Part shown: positions 8,210 through 15,873 of the stretch, piece by piece
How the letters are laid out: each line of letters starts with the position of its first letter
How positions within the stretch are numbered: position 1 is the first letter of the stretch
Origin: Candidatus Flavonifractor intestinipullorum
GTDB lineage: Bacteria > Bacillota > Clostridia > Oscillospirales > Oscillospiraceae
Assembly: GCA_019118925.1 (NCBI GenBank)
Contig: DWYC01000016.1
Location: 1 to 38,091, forward strand
Length of the DNA: 38,091 nt
Direction of reading: 5' to 3'
Made by a program: the position numbers and the translations under genes
The notes under the pieces: model-generated
What the model saw: the letters and a program-made list of their open reading frames with translations, nothing else
Databases searched by the model: none
What the model was told of the DNA's origin: nothing

Positions 8210-8671
8210 TTATTCAGCCTCGTCCTCGCCGTCGTGATGGTGGCAGGAGCACCCCTCGTCCTCGCAGCCGCAGTCGTCGCTCAGCTCCAGGGCGAACTTC
8301 TCCTTGCAGTTGGGACACTGGACCACGCCGGACTCCAGCACGGCGTCGTCGATGACCAGATCCTCCTTGCAGTTGGGGCACTCGATCTCGAAGAAATCGT
8401 CGTCCTCATCCTCACAGCCGCAGCCGCAGGCGTCGTCCTCATCCTCGTCCTCAAAGACCGCCTTCTCCACGTCGGAGAGGTCGTCCGAGATGGCGTCGAT
8501 CTCCTCCCCCAGGGCCTCGGCGTTCTCCTCCAGGTCCTCGATGGACAGGCCGATCTCCTCCAGAATGCCGATCATCACCGAGATCAGCTTGCCCTCCTTG
8601 GACTTGCTGGTGTCCAGATCCAGGCCCTCAGCCAGGCCCTTCAGGTACGCGACCTTTTCCGAAATCGTCAT
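8210..8671 (-). CDS. Acidic Cys-rich protein, CD1247 N-terminal-domain type
   Basis: 153 residues. The N-terminal half (TISEKVAYLKGLAEGLDLD, LGEEIDAISDDLSDVEKAVF) is the conserved clostridial domain named after C. difficile CD1247. A run of Asp and Glu interrupted by CGCGC follows, then a zinc-ribbon pair, CPNC at 98-101 and again about 22 residues on (IECPNCKEDL, VQCPNCKEKF). The tail is DDCGCEDEGCSCHHHDGEDE, rich in Cys, His and acidic residues, a plausible metal-binding tail. AAAAGGAG precedes the ATG. It lies upstream of the iron transporter in the same direction, so a link to metal handling is possible but unproven. Function of the family is unknown to me. Confidence 0.82.
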   Translation of the reverse strand: MTISEKVAYLKGLAEGLDLDTSKSKEGKLISVMIGILEEIGLSIEDLEENAEALGEEIDAISDDLSDVEKAVFEDEDEDDACGCGCEDEDDDFFEIECPNCKEDLVIDDAVLESGVVQCPNCKEKFALELSDDCGCEDEGCSCHHHDGEDEAE

Positions 8672-8816
8672 TGAACTTCTCCTTTTCCGGCCTCTTATGG
8701 CCTGGCAGATTCCTATCCCGCAGCCGGGCGGCGGGTGATGTTGCGTTGATTGCGCGCCTGCTCCCGGGCGCTCGGGCGCTTCTCTGTCACGCCTCGCGCC
8801 CTCCGCAACGGCACAC

Positions 8817-9380
8817 TTAAGCCTTGCAGCGCTCCAGGTACTCGCCGGTGCGGGTGTCGATCTTGATCTTGTCGCCGGGGTTGATGAACAGGGGCACCTT
8901 GATCTCGGCGCCGGTCTCCAGCGTGGCGGGCTTGGTCACGTTGGTGGCGGTGTCGCCCCGGAAGCCGGGATCGGTCTCGGTGACCTCCAGCTCCACGAAG
9001 GTGGGGGGCTCCACGGCGAAGATCTTGCCCTTATAGCTGTTGATCTTGCAGGGCATGTTCTCCTTCACGAAGCGGAAGTTGTCCCCCAGGGTATCGGCGC
9101 TGATGGGCACCAGATCATAGGTCTCCGGGTCCATGAAGTAGTACAGATCGCCGTCATTGTAGCTGTACTCCATGTCCTTGCGCTCCACGTAGGCCTGCTC
9201 AAACTTGGCGGTGGGGTTGAACGAAGTCTCGGTGACGGCGCCGGTGATGACGTTCTTCATCTTGGTGCGGACGAACGCCGCGCCCTTGCCGGGCTTGACG
9301 TGCTGGAATTCCACGACCTGCATCACCTGGCCGTCCATCTCAAAGGTCACGCCGTTGCGGAAATCACTGGCAGTAATCAT
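8817..9380 (-). CDS. efp: Elongation factor P
   Basis: Binds between the P and E sites of the ribosome and relieves stalling at polyproline stretches. The 187-residue length is standard, with the three beta-barrel domains (KOW-like, OB, C-terminal). The tip of domain I reads KPGKGAAF with Lys32, the position modified by 5-aminopentanol in Bacillus subtilis; no EpmA or EpmC partners are seen here. I chose the ATG at 9380 ([10 protein letters not shown]), the family's usual start, with GGAGG 11 bases upstream; the ATG at 9398 overlaps that ribosome site. It follows the peptidase gene but has a good promoter of its own. Confidence 0.97.
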   Translation of the reverse strand: MITASDFRNGVTFEMDGQVMQVVEFQHVKPGKGAAFVRTKMKNVITGAVTETSFNPTAKFEQAYVERKDMEYSYNDGDLYYFMDPETYDLVPISADTLGDNFRFVKENMPCKINSYKGKIFAVEPPTFVELEVTETDPGFRGDTATNVTKPATLETGAEIKVPLFINPGDKIKIDTRTGEYLERCKA

Positions 9381-9422
9381 TGGTAACACATCCTCCAAAC
9401 GGTATTGTTCATATGCGTTTTT

Positions 9423-9451
9423 ATTTTAACCTACTTTTTGCCGCTTGACAA
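9423..9451 (-). promoter_or_regulatory. Promoter of efp
   Basis: Minus strand: -35 TTGTCA (9446-9451), 17-bp spacer and -10 TAAAAT (9423-9428), about 40 bases before the start. The flank of the -35 repeats that of the guaB promoter almost exactly. Confidence 0.75.
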
Positions 9452-9486
9452 GAGGGTAGTGCGGAATTGTTCCCTCTTCGGCCTCT

Positions 9487-10548
9487 TTAGAGCACCAGCA
9501 GCTCCCGGGGCGAGGCGGTGATGTCCTCCCGGCCCCGCTCCGTCAGGATGAGCACATCCTCGATGCGCACGCCGAAGCGCCCGGGCAGATAGATGCCCGG
9601 CTCGGCGGAGATCACCGCTCCGGCGGGCAGCGGATTCCGGTTGCCGGGGGCGGCGTTGGGGGACTCATGGATCTCGATGCCCACCCCGTGGCCGAAGCTG
9701 TGGCCGAAGCAGGGGCCGTATCCGGCCGCCTCAATGACTCTGGCCGCGGCCTGATGCACGTCGCAGCCGGGCACGCCCGCCCGGGCGGCGGCAATGCCGG
9801 CCTTCTGGGCCTCCAGCACGACGCCGTAGACCTTCCGCATCTCCTCGGTGGGCTCTCCCAGGGCCACCGTGCGGGTCATGTCCGAACAATATCCCTGGTA
9901 CACGCACCCGAAATCCATCGTGAGGAACTCGCCCTTTTCCACCTTCCGGGGACCGGGGACGGCGTGGGGCTTGCTGCCGTTGGGCCCGGAGGCCACGATG
10001 GGGTCGAAGGACATCCGCTCGGCCCCCCGGCAGAGCATCTCGTACTGGAGGCGGGCGGCGATCTCGTTCTCCGTCTGTCCCGGGCGGAGGAAGGCGCAGA
10101 TGGCGGCAAACGCCTCGTCCGTGATGCGCTGGGCCCGGCGCATGGCCTCCTGTTCCCCGGCGTCCTTCACCGCCCGGAGGGTGCGCAGCAGCGCCTGCGC
10201 GGGCACCAGTTCACAGGGCAGCGCCTCATAGCTCCGGTACTCCTCCAGAGTCAGATAGCTCTCCTCGATGCCCAGGCGGCGGATGCCCAGCTCCTCCACC
10301 GCCTGGCGCAGCAGGGCCTTTCTCCCCTTTTCCCGGGTGGTCATGGTGATGGCCGCCCCCGTCACCTGGTCCCGGGCGGCCTCGATATAGCGGGAGTCGG
10401 TCAGATAACGGCTCTCCCCCCTGGCCGCCAGGACCACACCCTCGCCGTGGAAGCCCACCGCGTAGAACTCCCCCGGCGCGCTGGTCACCAGCATGGCGTC
10501 CAGGCCGTACTCCTCCAGTTTCGATGCAATGGCGTGGAGATGATTCAT
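9487..10548 (-). CDS. Xaa-Pro aminopeptidase (M24 metallopeptidase)
   Basis: Removes N-terminal residues preceding proline from peptides, in the cytosol. It has 353 residues: a creatinase-like N-terminal domain to about 125, then a pita-bread catalytic domain. All five dinuclear metal ligands are present: D212 (MDFG), D223 (SDMTRT), H287 (HSFGHGVG), E316 (SAEPGIY) and E330 (VRIEDV). The ATG at 10548 overlaps the stop of the endonuclease-like gene by four bases (ATGA), so the two are coupled. The neighbour efp is the usual partner in Firmicutes, linking proline peptide turnover with polyproline translation. It could be called pepP or papA; substrate preference is not readable. Confidence 0.93.
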   Translation of the reverse strand: MNHLHAIASKLEEYGLDAMLVTSAPGEFYAVGFHGEGVVLAARGESRYLTDSRYIEAARDQVTGAAITMTTREKGRKALLRQAVEELGIRRLGIEESYLTLEEYRSYEALPCELVPAQALLRTLRAVKDAGEQEAMRRAQRITDEAFAAICAFLRPGQTENEIAARLQYEMLCRGAERMSFDPIVASGPNGSKPHAVPGPRKVEKGEFLTMDFGCVYQGYCSDMTRTVALGEPTEEMRKVYGVVLEAQKAGIAAARAGVPGCDVHQAAARVIEAAGYGPCFGHSFGHGVGIEIHESPNAAPGNRNPLPAGAVISAEPGIYLPGRFGVRIEDVLILTERGREDITASPRELLVL

Positions 10549-11420
10549 GTTGCGCTTCCTTTCTCTGCCGCGCAGAATTGTTCATAGGCCCGCTTCATGG
10601 TCCGGGCATCCTCGGCCTGGGTGCCCGCCGACTCGCAGATGACGGTGGGGCTCCAGCCCCGGCGGGCCAGGGCGCGCATCAGGGGCAGATGGTCGGGTCC
10701 AAACTCCGTTTGACCAAAGGTGAGGTGCATCTTCTCGCCCCCCTTTGGGGTGAACTGGATACGGGAGAAGTGGCTGTGAAACCGGCTCGCCCGCTCCGCC
10801 CCCAGGGCGGCGGCCATGCGGTCCAGTATGGCCTCGGTGGCCTCCTCGCCCTCCGCCTCCCCCAGGCTGCGGGCGTAGAGGTGCCCAAAGTCCACCGTGG
10901 GCAGGAGCCGTTCGTCCACCTGGCACAGTTCCAGCACCTCGTCCAGGTCCCCGAGCTGGTTGATTTTGCCCATCGTCTCGGGGCAGAGGGTGATGTGTCC
11001 ATATCCGGCGCCGTCGCAGGCGGCCGCCACCGCCGCCAGGGAGTGGCGCGCCGTGTCCAGCGCCTCCCGCCGGGTGCGCTTCATCAGCGCTCCCGTGTGG
11101 ATAACCACCCGGTCCGCCCCCATCCAGCCGGCCGCCCGGCAGGCGGAGAGAACGTACCCGATGGTCTTTTCCAGGCTCTCCGGGGCGGGATTGGCCAGAT
11201 TGATGAAATAGGGCGCGTGAAGGGAGAGCCTGATTCCCGCCGTCCGGGCCCGCTCCCCCAGCGCACGGGCGGTGGCCTCCCCGATGTGGACCCCCTTGCC
11301 GCACTGGTACTCGTAGGCGTCCAGGCCCATGGCGCGAATCCACTCCGGCGCGTCCAGAGAGGATTTATATTGCCTGGAAAAGGAGTCGGAATTGCCCGCC
11401 GGGCCGAAAAGCGCTCCCAT
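10545..11420 (-). CDS. Endonuclease IV (Nfo)-like TIM-barrel protein
   Basis: 291 residues of the AP endonuclease family 2 / xylose-isomerase-like barrel. Family metal-site segments appear in order: LSLHAPYFINLA, DRVVIHTGAL, CPETMGK, VDFGHLYAR, FHSHFS and a final ICES. Classical Nfo has DTCHxxAAG where this one has VDFGHLYA, so it belongs to the divergent clostridial subgroup. AP-site cleavage in DNA repair is likely but less certain than for true Nfo. I chose the ATG at 11420 because GGAGG lies eight bases upstream; reading further upstream runs into yqeG in another frame. It sits three bases after yqeG and overlaps the peptidase gene, so the three are cotranscribed. Confidence 0.85.
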   Translation of the reverse strand: MGALFGPAGNSDSFSRQYKSSLDAPEWIRAMGLDAYEYQCGKGVHIGEATARALGERARTAGIRLSLHAPYFINLANPAPESLEKTIGYVLSACRAAGWMGADRVVIHTGALMKRTRREALDTARHSLAAVAAACDGAGYGHITLCPETMGKINQLGDLDEVLELCQVDERLLPTVDFGHLYARSLGEAEGEEATEAILDRMAAALGAERASRFHSHFSRIQFTPKGGEKMHLTFGQTEFGPDHLPLMRALARRGWSPTVICESAGTQAEDARTMKRAYEQFCAAEKGSAT

Positions 11421-11422
11421 AT

Positions 11423-11935
11423 CTACCGCCTCCTCTGTCTGGACAGGGCCCGGAACGGCCACTCGGCGGCGTAGCGCACATAGCGCCCCGGATTGCCCGC
11501 GAGGCGGATGGGCTCCACCAGGATGGTGCGCACGCCCGCCCGGCGCCCGCCCAGGATGTCGGTAAAAATCTGGTCGCCCACGATGGCGGTCTCTTCCGCC
11601 CGGGCGCCCATCCGGTCCATGGCCTGAAAAAAGCCCCCGGGCCGGGGTTTGCCCGCATGGCCCAGGTAGGGGATGCCGAGCGCCTGCGCAAACCGGGCCG
11701 GGCGGCTGGGCTTCCGGCTGTTGGAGAGGAGGAAGAGGCGTACCCCCGCCGCCTCCAGCGCGGCCGCCCAATCCCGGACCGCTCCGTCCGGCTCAGGCGC
11801 GCCGTAGGGGGCCAGGGTGTTGTCCAGGTCGGTCAGCAGAAGGGTAATGCCCGCCGCCCGCAGCGCGCCGGGCCGGAGGTCGCAGACGCCGGCGACCACC
11901 CAGTCCGCCAAAAGTGGAAAGGTCAGTGTTCTCAC
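11423..11935 (-). CDS. yqeG: YqeG-family HAD phosphatase
   Basis: 170 residues of HAD subfamily IIIA. Motif I is TDLDNTLAPY with the nucleophile D36 and acid D38, motif II LLSNS, the motif III lysine is in GHAGKPRPGGF, and motif IV is VGDQIFTDILGG. The start is a GTG at 11935 with only a weak ribosome site; the ATG just upstream is out of frame and followed by a stop. In Firmicutes yqeG usually neighbours yqeH or aroE; neither is nearby here. The substrate is not established for this family as far as I know. It heads the yqeG-endonuclease-peptidase transcript. Confidence 0.9.
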   Translation of the reverse strand: MRTLTFPLLADWVVAGVCDLRPGALRAAGITLLLTDLDNTLAPYGAPEPDGAVRDWAAALEAAGVRLFLLSNSRKPSRPARFAQALGIPYLGHAGKPRPGGFFQAMDRMGARAEETAIVGDQIFTDILGGRRAGVRTILVEPIRLAGNPGRYVRYAAEWPFRALSRQRRR

Positions 11936-12000
11936 CTCATACTTCTAATCGCGGGGCCGGGCGCATAGCCATAGGGCGCGGCGGTCCGCTCCGCCCGACC

Positions 12001-12029
12001 ATTATATCATCCCGTTTTCCGGGGAACAA
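12001..12029 (-). promoter_or_regulatory. Promoter of the yqeG group
   Basis: Minus strand: -35 TTGTTC (12024-12029), 17-bp spacer and -10 TATAAT (12001-12006) with an extended -10 TG one base upstream. The leader to the GTG at 11935 is about 60 bases. Confidence 0.7.
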
Positions 12030-12044
12030 GGGGGTCTTTTCCCG

Positions 12045-12833
12045 ATGGATCGTCCGTCCGAATTGCTGGTTCTCACCCCGCCCGGCCGCGCCCGCGCCGT
12101 CCAGACCGCCGGGCTCACCCCGGTCCACCTGGCCTACCGCGTGGGGGAAGGGCCTCATCTCTTTCGCTCCAGCCAGCCTCTGGCCCTCCGGGGCGGCATT
12201 CTGGCCATGGACTGCCCCCGTCCGGCCGACCGGGGTGACCCGGGGGCCTTCTGTCAGGAGGTGCTGCGCGAGTGCGCCGCCCGCGGGTTTCAGGGAGTTT
12301 TCTGCGCCTTTGAAGGGGCCCCCGCCCCCCTGCTGCGCCGCATTGCGGCCGCGCTGGAACCCCTTCTGGCCCGGCGGAACTGGCCGCTCTACGTGCCGGA
12401 GGCCTACGCTGCGGACGGGGCCCGGATTCTCATCTCCTCGGCCCTGTCCGGGGGCTCGCTGCGCCTGCGCCTGGAGGAGGCGGTGGAGCGCTACGGCCCG
12501 GAGCGGGTGGTCCTGCTGGTGGAACCCCTCTCAGAGGATTTCCCGCTCCCCTCCCCCACCGGGCAGGGCGTTCCCCTCACCCGCGAAGCGCTCTCCCGGC
12601 GGCGGGAGGAGCTCCAGCCCGCCGTATTCTTCTCCAGCGAACTGTGCGCCCACTATTTCACCTATATGGCAAAAGGGGATGGAGCCCACTTCGTCCTCTT
12701 CGACGACGCGGGCTCCATCCGAAAAAAACTCCAGATTGCCGCCGCCCTGGGCATCTCCCGGGCGGTTCTCGCCCTGGAGCAGGCGGAGGAGCTCCTTCCC
12801 GGGCTGCTCAGGCCTTCTCCAGGCGGGAAATAA
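12045..12833 (+). CDS. Unknown protein resembling a degenerate GH18-type barrel
   Basis: 262 residues, no signal peptide or membrane helix. The C-terminal section FVLFDDAGSIRKKLQIAAAL followed by GISRAVLALEQ has the order seen at the end of GH18/YaaH-type barrels (FDDxxSxxxKxxxAxxxGxxGxxxWxLG). The alternating strand and helix pattern (GGILAMDCP, GVFCAFEG, WPLYVPEAY, RILISSALSGG, VVLLVEPL, PAVFFSSELC) fits a TIM barrel. The DxxDxDxE catalytic signature of active GH18 enzymes is not visible, so it may be a binding or spore-coat-like protein. AGGGGG lies 12 bases before the ATG. Its 3' end overlaps the convergent Sel1 gene by 26 bases. Fold assignment is tentative. Confidence 0.6.
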   Translation: MDRPSELLVLTPPGRARAVQTAGLTPVHLAYRVGEGPHLFRSSQPLALRGGILAMDCPRPADRGDPGAFCQEVLRECAARGFQGVFCAFEGAPAPLLRRIAAALEPLLARRNWPLYVPEAYAADGARILISSALSGGSLRLRLEEAVERYGPERVVLLVEPLSEDFPLPSPTGQGVPLTREALSRRREELQPAVFFSSELCAHYFTYMAKGDGAHFVLFDDAGSIRKKLQIAAALGISRAVLALEQAEELLPGLLRPSPGGK

Positions 12834-15369
12834 GCCGGTTCAGGCTGCTGCGCAGGTCCTGATCCTCCTGCTCCTCCAGATCGGCGCTGTTCAGCGCCCG
12901 GCGGCACAGGCGCAGGGCCTCCTTCCGGTCGGCGGGGACGGCCTTCCCCTCCGCATAGCACAGGGCCAGGCGGTACATTCCCTCGGCGTCCTGCTTGTCC
13001 GCCGCCTCCTGGTAATACTGCACCGCCTTGCTCAGGTTGGAGGGCACCTGAATGCCTTCCTCATAGAAGCGGCCCAGGGCGCACAGGGCGCTGCCCTCCC
13101 CCAGTTTGGCCGAACGGCGGTAGTAGGAGAAGGCCTTTTTCAGGTCGGTCTTTACCCCCTGACCCAGCTCGTAGCACTCCCCCAGGTTGTAGAGGGCGGT
13201 ATCGTGGTTGCTCCGGGCGGCCCGGCGGTAGAGCTTCACCGCCGCGCCGTAGTCCTGGCGCACCCCCTGTCCCCGGCGGTAGAGCTCCCCCAGGTTGTTC
13301 TGACCCCGGGGGCTCCCGGCGTCGGCGGCCTTCTGATACCACTGCGCGGCGCTCACATAGTCCCGTTTCACACCCCGGCCATGGGAGTAACACCAGGCCA
13401 GATTGCACATGCCGTTGGTGTCCCCCGCCTGGGCGGCCCGCTGATAGAGGTCCACCGCCGCCGGCCAGCTCTGTTCCACGCCCTCGCCGGTCTCATAGCG
13501 GTAACCCATGGAGCACAGGGCGGGGGGATAGTCCTGCGCGGCGGCCAGGCGCATCCACTCCAGGGCGGCGGCCGGGTCCCGTTTGACCCCCTCCCCGCGC
13601 TCATAACAGTAGCTCAGATTGTACCGGGCCCGGGGGTGCTCCAGCTCGGCGGCTTTCCGATACCACTCCGCGGCCTTTTTATGGCTCTTGCGCACCCCGC
13701 GGCCGCAGTCGTAAAACCAGCCCAGGTTGCACATGGCGTCGGCGTCCCCCCGCTGGGCGCTCTCCAGGTAACAGTGGGCGGCCTGGCGGTCGTCCTGCTC
13801 CACCCCTTCGCCCCGCTCGTAGCACAGCCCCAGCATACACAGCGCGTCGGCGTCCCCCTGCCCGGCGGCCTGCCGGAACCAGTGGACGGCCTCTTCCGGG
13901 TTCTGCTCCACCCCTTCGCCCCGCAGGCAGAGCCATCCCAGGTTGTACTGGGAGGGGGCGTCTCCCCGCTGGGCGGCCCAGCGGTACCAGCGGGCGGCCT
14001 CGGCCCTGTCCCGTGGGACGCCCCAGCCCCGCTCGGCGGCCAGGCCCAGGTAAAACCCCGCCCGGCTGATCCCCTCCTGAGCGGCCCGGCGGTACCACTC
14101 CACGCCCTTGGCCCGGTCCTCCGGGACGCCGCGGCCGTTCCAGTGGCACTGCCCCAGCCAGAACGCCCCCTCGGCATAGCCGTGTTCCCAGGCTTTTTGA
14201 AACCACGCCAGGGCCGCCGCATCCTCCCGCTCCGCGCCGCACAGGCCAAAGTAGAAGTTGATGCCCAAGTAGCACTCCGCCCGGCCGTACTCCTGGGCCG
14301 CCGCCCGGCGGTAACACTCCATGGCCTCTTCGGGGTCGGGGTCGGTCCCCTGTCCGCGCTCCAGACAGACGCCCAGATTGGTCAGCGCCCGGGGGTCGTC
14401 CTGTTGGGCGGCTTTCCGGTACCAGGCCACCGCCTGCACCCGGTCCTGTTCCACACCCCGGCCGAACTCATAGCACCAGGCCAAGTTGCACTGGGCGGCC
14501 GCGTCCCCCAGCCCGGCGGCCTGCCGGTAGAGTTCCACGGCCCGGGTCCAGTCCTGGTCCACGCCCCGGCCCAGCTCATAACACAGCCCCAAATCCCGCA
14601 TGGCCCGGGGCTCTCCCTGTTCGGCGGCGGCGGCGTACCAGCGCACGGCCTGCTCCGGGTCGGGGTCGGTCCCCAGTCCGGCATCGTAGCAATAGCCCAG
14701 GTCGTACTGCCCGGGCGGATAGCCCTGACCGGCGGCCGTCTGATACCAGTGGAAGGCCGTCGGCTCGCTCTGCGCCACGCCGTCTCCCACCGCAAAGCGC
14801 CGGGCCAGCTCCACCTGGGCCTGGGCCGCGCCCTGGAACGCGGCGGCCTTGAGCCAGGCCAGCGAGCGGACCGGGTCGGCCTCCACTCCGATGCCGTCGT
14901 GGTAACAGTAGGCCAGCAGGGCCTGCGCCCGGGCAAAACCCGCCTGGGCGGCCGCCTGGTACCACTCCACCGCCTGCTCCGGGTGGGGCGGGGTCCCGAT
15001 GCCCTCCTGAAGGCAGTAACCCAGGTTGCACATGGCCGGCGGATAATTCAGCTCCGCGGCCTGCCGGTAGAGCCACACCGCCTGCCGGGGGTCGGCGGCG
15101 ATGCCCACGCCGTTTTCCATGCACCAGCCCAAGTTGCTGATCCCGGCGGGGTCCCCCAGGGCCGCCGCGCGCCGGAAGCACTCCAGCGTCCGCACTCCCC
15201 CGCGCTCCCCCTGCTCCGCCCAGAAGGCGCCCAGAATCGACCACTCCTCGCCGGTGAGGGTCCCCTCCTCCGCCGGAAGCATGGTCCGTCCGCAGGCCGG
15301 ACAGCACTCCGGCCGCCGGTCCTCTTCCACCATGCAGGTGCACTCCGGATTGGTGCAGCGATAGATCAT
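12808..15369 (-). CDS. Giant Sel1-repeat protein with N-terminal zinc ribbon
   Basis: 853 residues. The first 30 residues (IYRCTNPEC, PECCPACGR) form a rubredoxin-like Cys4 knuckle. From about 45 to 820 I count about 21 Sel1-like repeats of 36 residues (pattern AxxWYxxAAxxGxxxAxxNLGxCYExGxGVxxD). They make one long alpha-alpha superhelix, a protein-binding scaffold. There is no signal peptide, so it is probably cytosolic. The ATG at 15369 follows a GGGGGGAG ribosome site and a good promoter. The repeats differ in sequence, so recent tandem expansion is not obvious. Sel1 proteins act as adaptors in signalling or effector assembly; the partner is unknown. The gene is monocistronic and convergent with the GH18-like gene. 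Confidence 0.9.
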   Translation of the reverse strand: MIYRCTNPECTCMVEEDRRPECCPACGRTMLPAEEGTLTGEEWSILGAFWAEQGERGGVRTLECFRRAAALGDPAGISNLGWCMENGVGIAADPRQAVWLYRQAAELNYPPAMCNLGYCLQEGIGTPPHPEQAVEWYQAAAQAGFARAQALLAYCYHDGIGVEADPVRSLAWLKAAAFQGAAQAQVELARRFAVGDGVAQSEPTAFHWYQTAAGQGYPPGQYDLGYCYDAGLGTDPDPEQAVRWYAAAAEQGEPRAMRDLGLCYELGRGVDQDWTRAVELYRQAAGLGDAAAQCNLAWCYEFGRGVEQDRVQAVAWYRKAAQQDDPRALTNLGVCLERGQGTDPDPEEAMECYRRAAAQEYGRAECYLGINFYFGLCGAEREDAAALAWFQKAWEHGYAEGAFWLGQCHWNGRGVPEDRAKGVEWYRRAAQEGISRAGFYLGLAAERGWGVPRDRAEAARWYRWAAQRGDAPSQYNLGWLCLRGEGVEQNPEEAVHWFRQAAGQGDADALCMLGLCYERGEGVEQDDRQAAHCYLESAQRGDADAMCNLGWFYDCGRGVRKSHKKAAEWYRKAAELEHPRARYNLSYCYERGEGVKRDPAAALEWMRLAAAQDYPPALCSMGYRYETGEGVEQSWPAAVDLYQRAAQAGDTNGMCNLAWCYSHGRGVKRDYVSAAQWYQKAADAGSPRGQNNLGELYRRGQGVRQDYGAAVKLYRRAARSNHDTALYNLGECYELGQGVKTDLKKAFSYYRRSAKLGEGSALCALGRFYEEGIQVPSNLSKAVQYYQEAADKQDAEGMYRLALCYAEGKAVPADRKEALRLCRRALNSADLEEQEDQDLRSSLNRLISRLEKA

Positions 15370-15425
15370 GGCGCGCTCCCCCCTCTCTTGCAGGCCGTTT
15401 GGTTCTATTTCACGCGTTAATTTTC

Positions 15426-15454
15426 ATTATAACACTCTTTTTCTCCCCTGGCAA
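15426..15454 (-). promoter_or_regulatory. Promoter of the Sel1-repeat gene
   Basis: Minus strand: -35 TTGCCA (15449-15454), 17-bp spacer and -10 TATAAT (15426-15431). It starts just after the rpsU terminator, so the gene is an independent unit. Confidence 0.75.
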
Positions 15455-15466
15455 GGACGCCGGATA

Positions 15467-15497
15467 AGAAAAGCCCCGCACCGGAACGGTGCGGGGC
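15467..15497 (-). terminator. Intrinsic terminator of rpsU
   Basis: A perfect 11-bp GC-rich stem (15473-15483 with 15487-15497) and 3-base loop, followed on the minus strand by TTTTCTT. It is 17 bases past the end of rpsU. Confidence 0.9.
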
Positions 15498-15513
15498 CAA
15501 ATCTTTGGCTCGA

Positions 15514-15696
15514 TTAATAGAACTTCTTGCGGTTCTTGCGGGCCGCCTCGGACTTCTTGCGGCGCTTGACGCTCGGGCTCTCATAGTGCTCACGCTTGCG
15601 CACTTCGGCCAGGACGCCCGACTTGGCGCAGTTGCGCTTGAAGCGCTTGAGTGCGTTTTCCAGGGACTCGCCATCTTTTACACGGACTTCCGACAT
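15514..15696 (-). CDS. rpsU: 30S ribosomal protein S21
   Basis: A 60-residue basic protein of the small ribosomal subunit platform, with the family start [20 protein letters not shown] and the Arg/Lys-rich end ([20 protein letters not shown]). Length is normal for Firmicutes. GGAGGGAGGGG before the ATG is a strong ribosome site. It has its own promoter, a leader hairpin and its own terminator, so it is a single-gene unit. The usual neighbour yqeY is not present. Confidence 0.97.
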   Translation of the reverse strand: MSEVRVKDGESLENALKRFKRNCAKSGVLAEVRKREHYESPSVKRRKKSEAARKNRKKFY

Positions 15697-15716
15697 TTAT
15701 TTCCCCTCCCTCCGAA

Positions 15717-15734
15717 GCGGCGGAAACCCGCCGC
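15717..15734 (-). promoter_or_regulatory. Leader hairpin of rpsU mRNA
   Basis: A perfect 7-bp GC stem (15717-15723 with 15728-15734) and 4-base loop lies two bases upstream of the extended ribosome site in the 5' leader. It could be an autoregulatory or stability element; that is inference. Confidence 0.5.
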
Positions 15735-15776
15735 GAAAGGGCCACATACTGGTAGTTATGGCTTTAACACTAATAT

Positions 15777-15805
15777 AGTATATGCATGATTTGCCCTTTT
15801 GTCAA
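15777..15805 (-). promoter_or_regulatory. Promoter of rpsU
   Basis: Minus strand: perfect -35 TTGACA (15800-15805), 17-bp spacer and -10 TATACT (15777-15782). Leader of about 75 bases. Confidence 0.8.
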
Positions 15806-15873
15806 GAAGCATTTTTTTCTTCCGGTAGAATTTCGCTGCGGGCCGGTCCGCCCGGGCGTACTTCCACCCGCTT

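Noticed and set aside
6164-8674. An 836-codon plus-strand frame over feoAB and the acidic gene
   Set aside because: It is antisense to FeoB with intact G motifs, has no ribosome site and no recognisable domain.
8672-8816. An efp terminator in the gap downstream of efp
   Set aside because: GC-rich partial dyads are present, but none is followed by a T-run on the minus strand.
13061-15369. Periodic DNA in the Sel1 region as a possible satellite or CRISPR-like array
   Set aside because: The 108-base period is the 36-residue protein repeat. There are no identical repeats separated by unique spacers.
11914-15420. A 1168-codon plus-strand frame across the GH18-like and Sel1 genes
   Set aside because: It covers a different frame of one real gene and the antisense of another. 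The apparent repeats are just the mirror of the Sel1 repeats.
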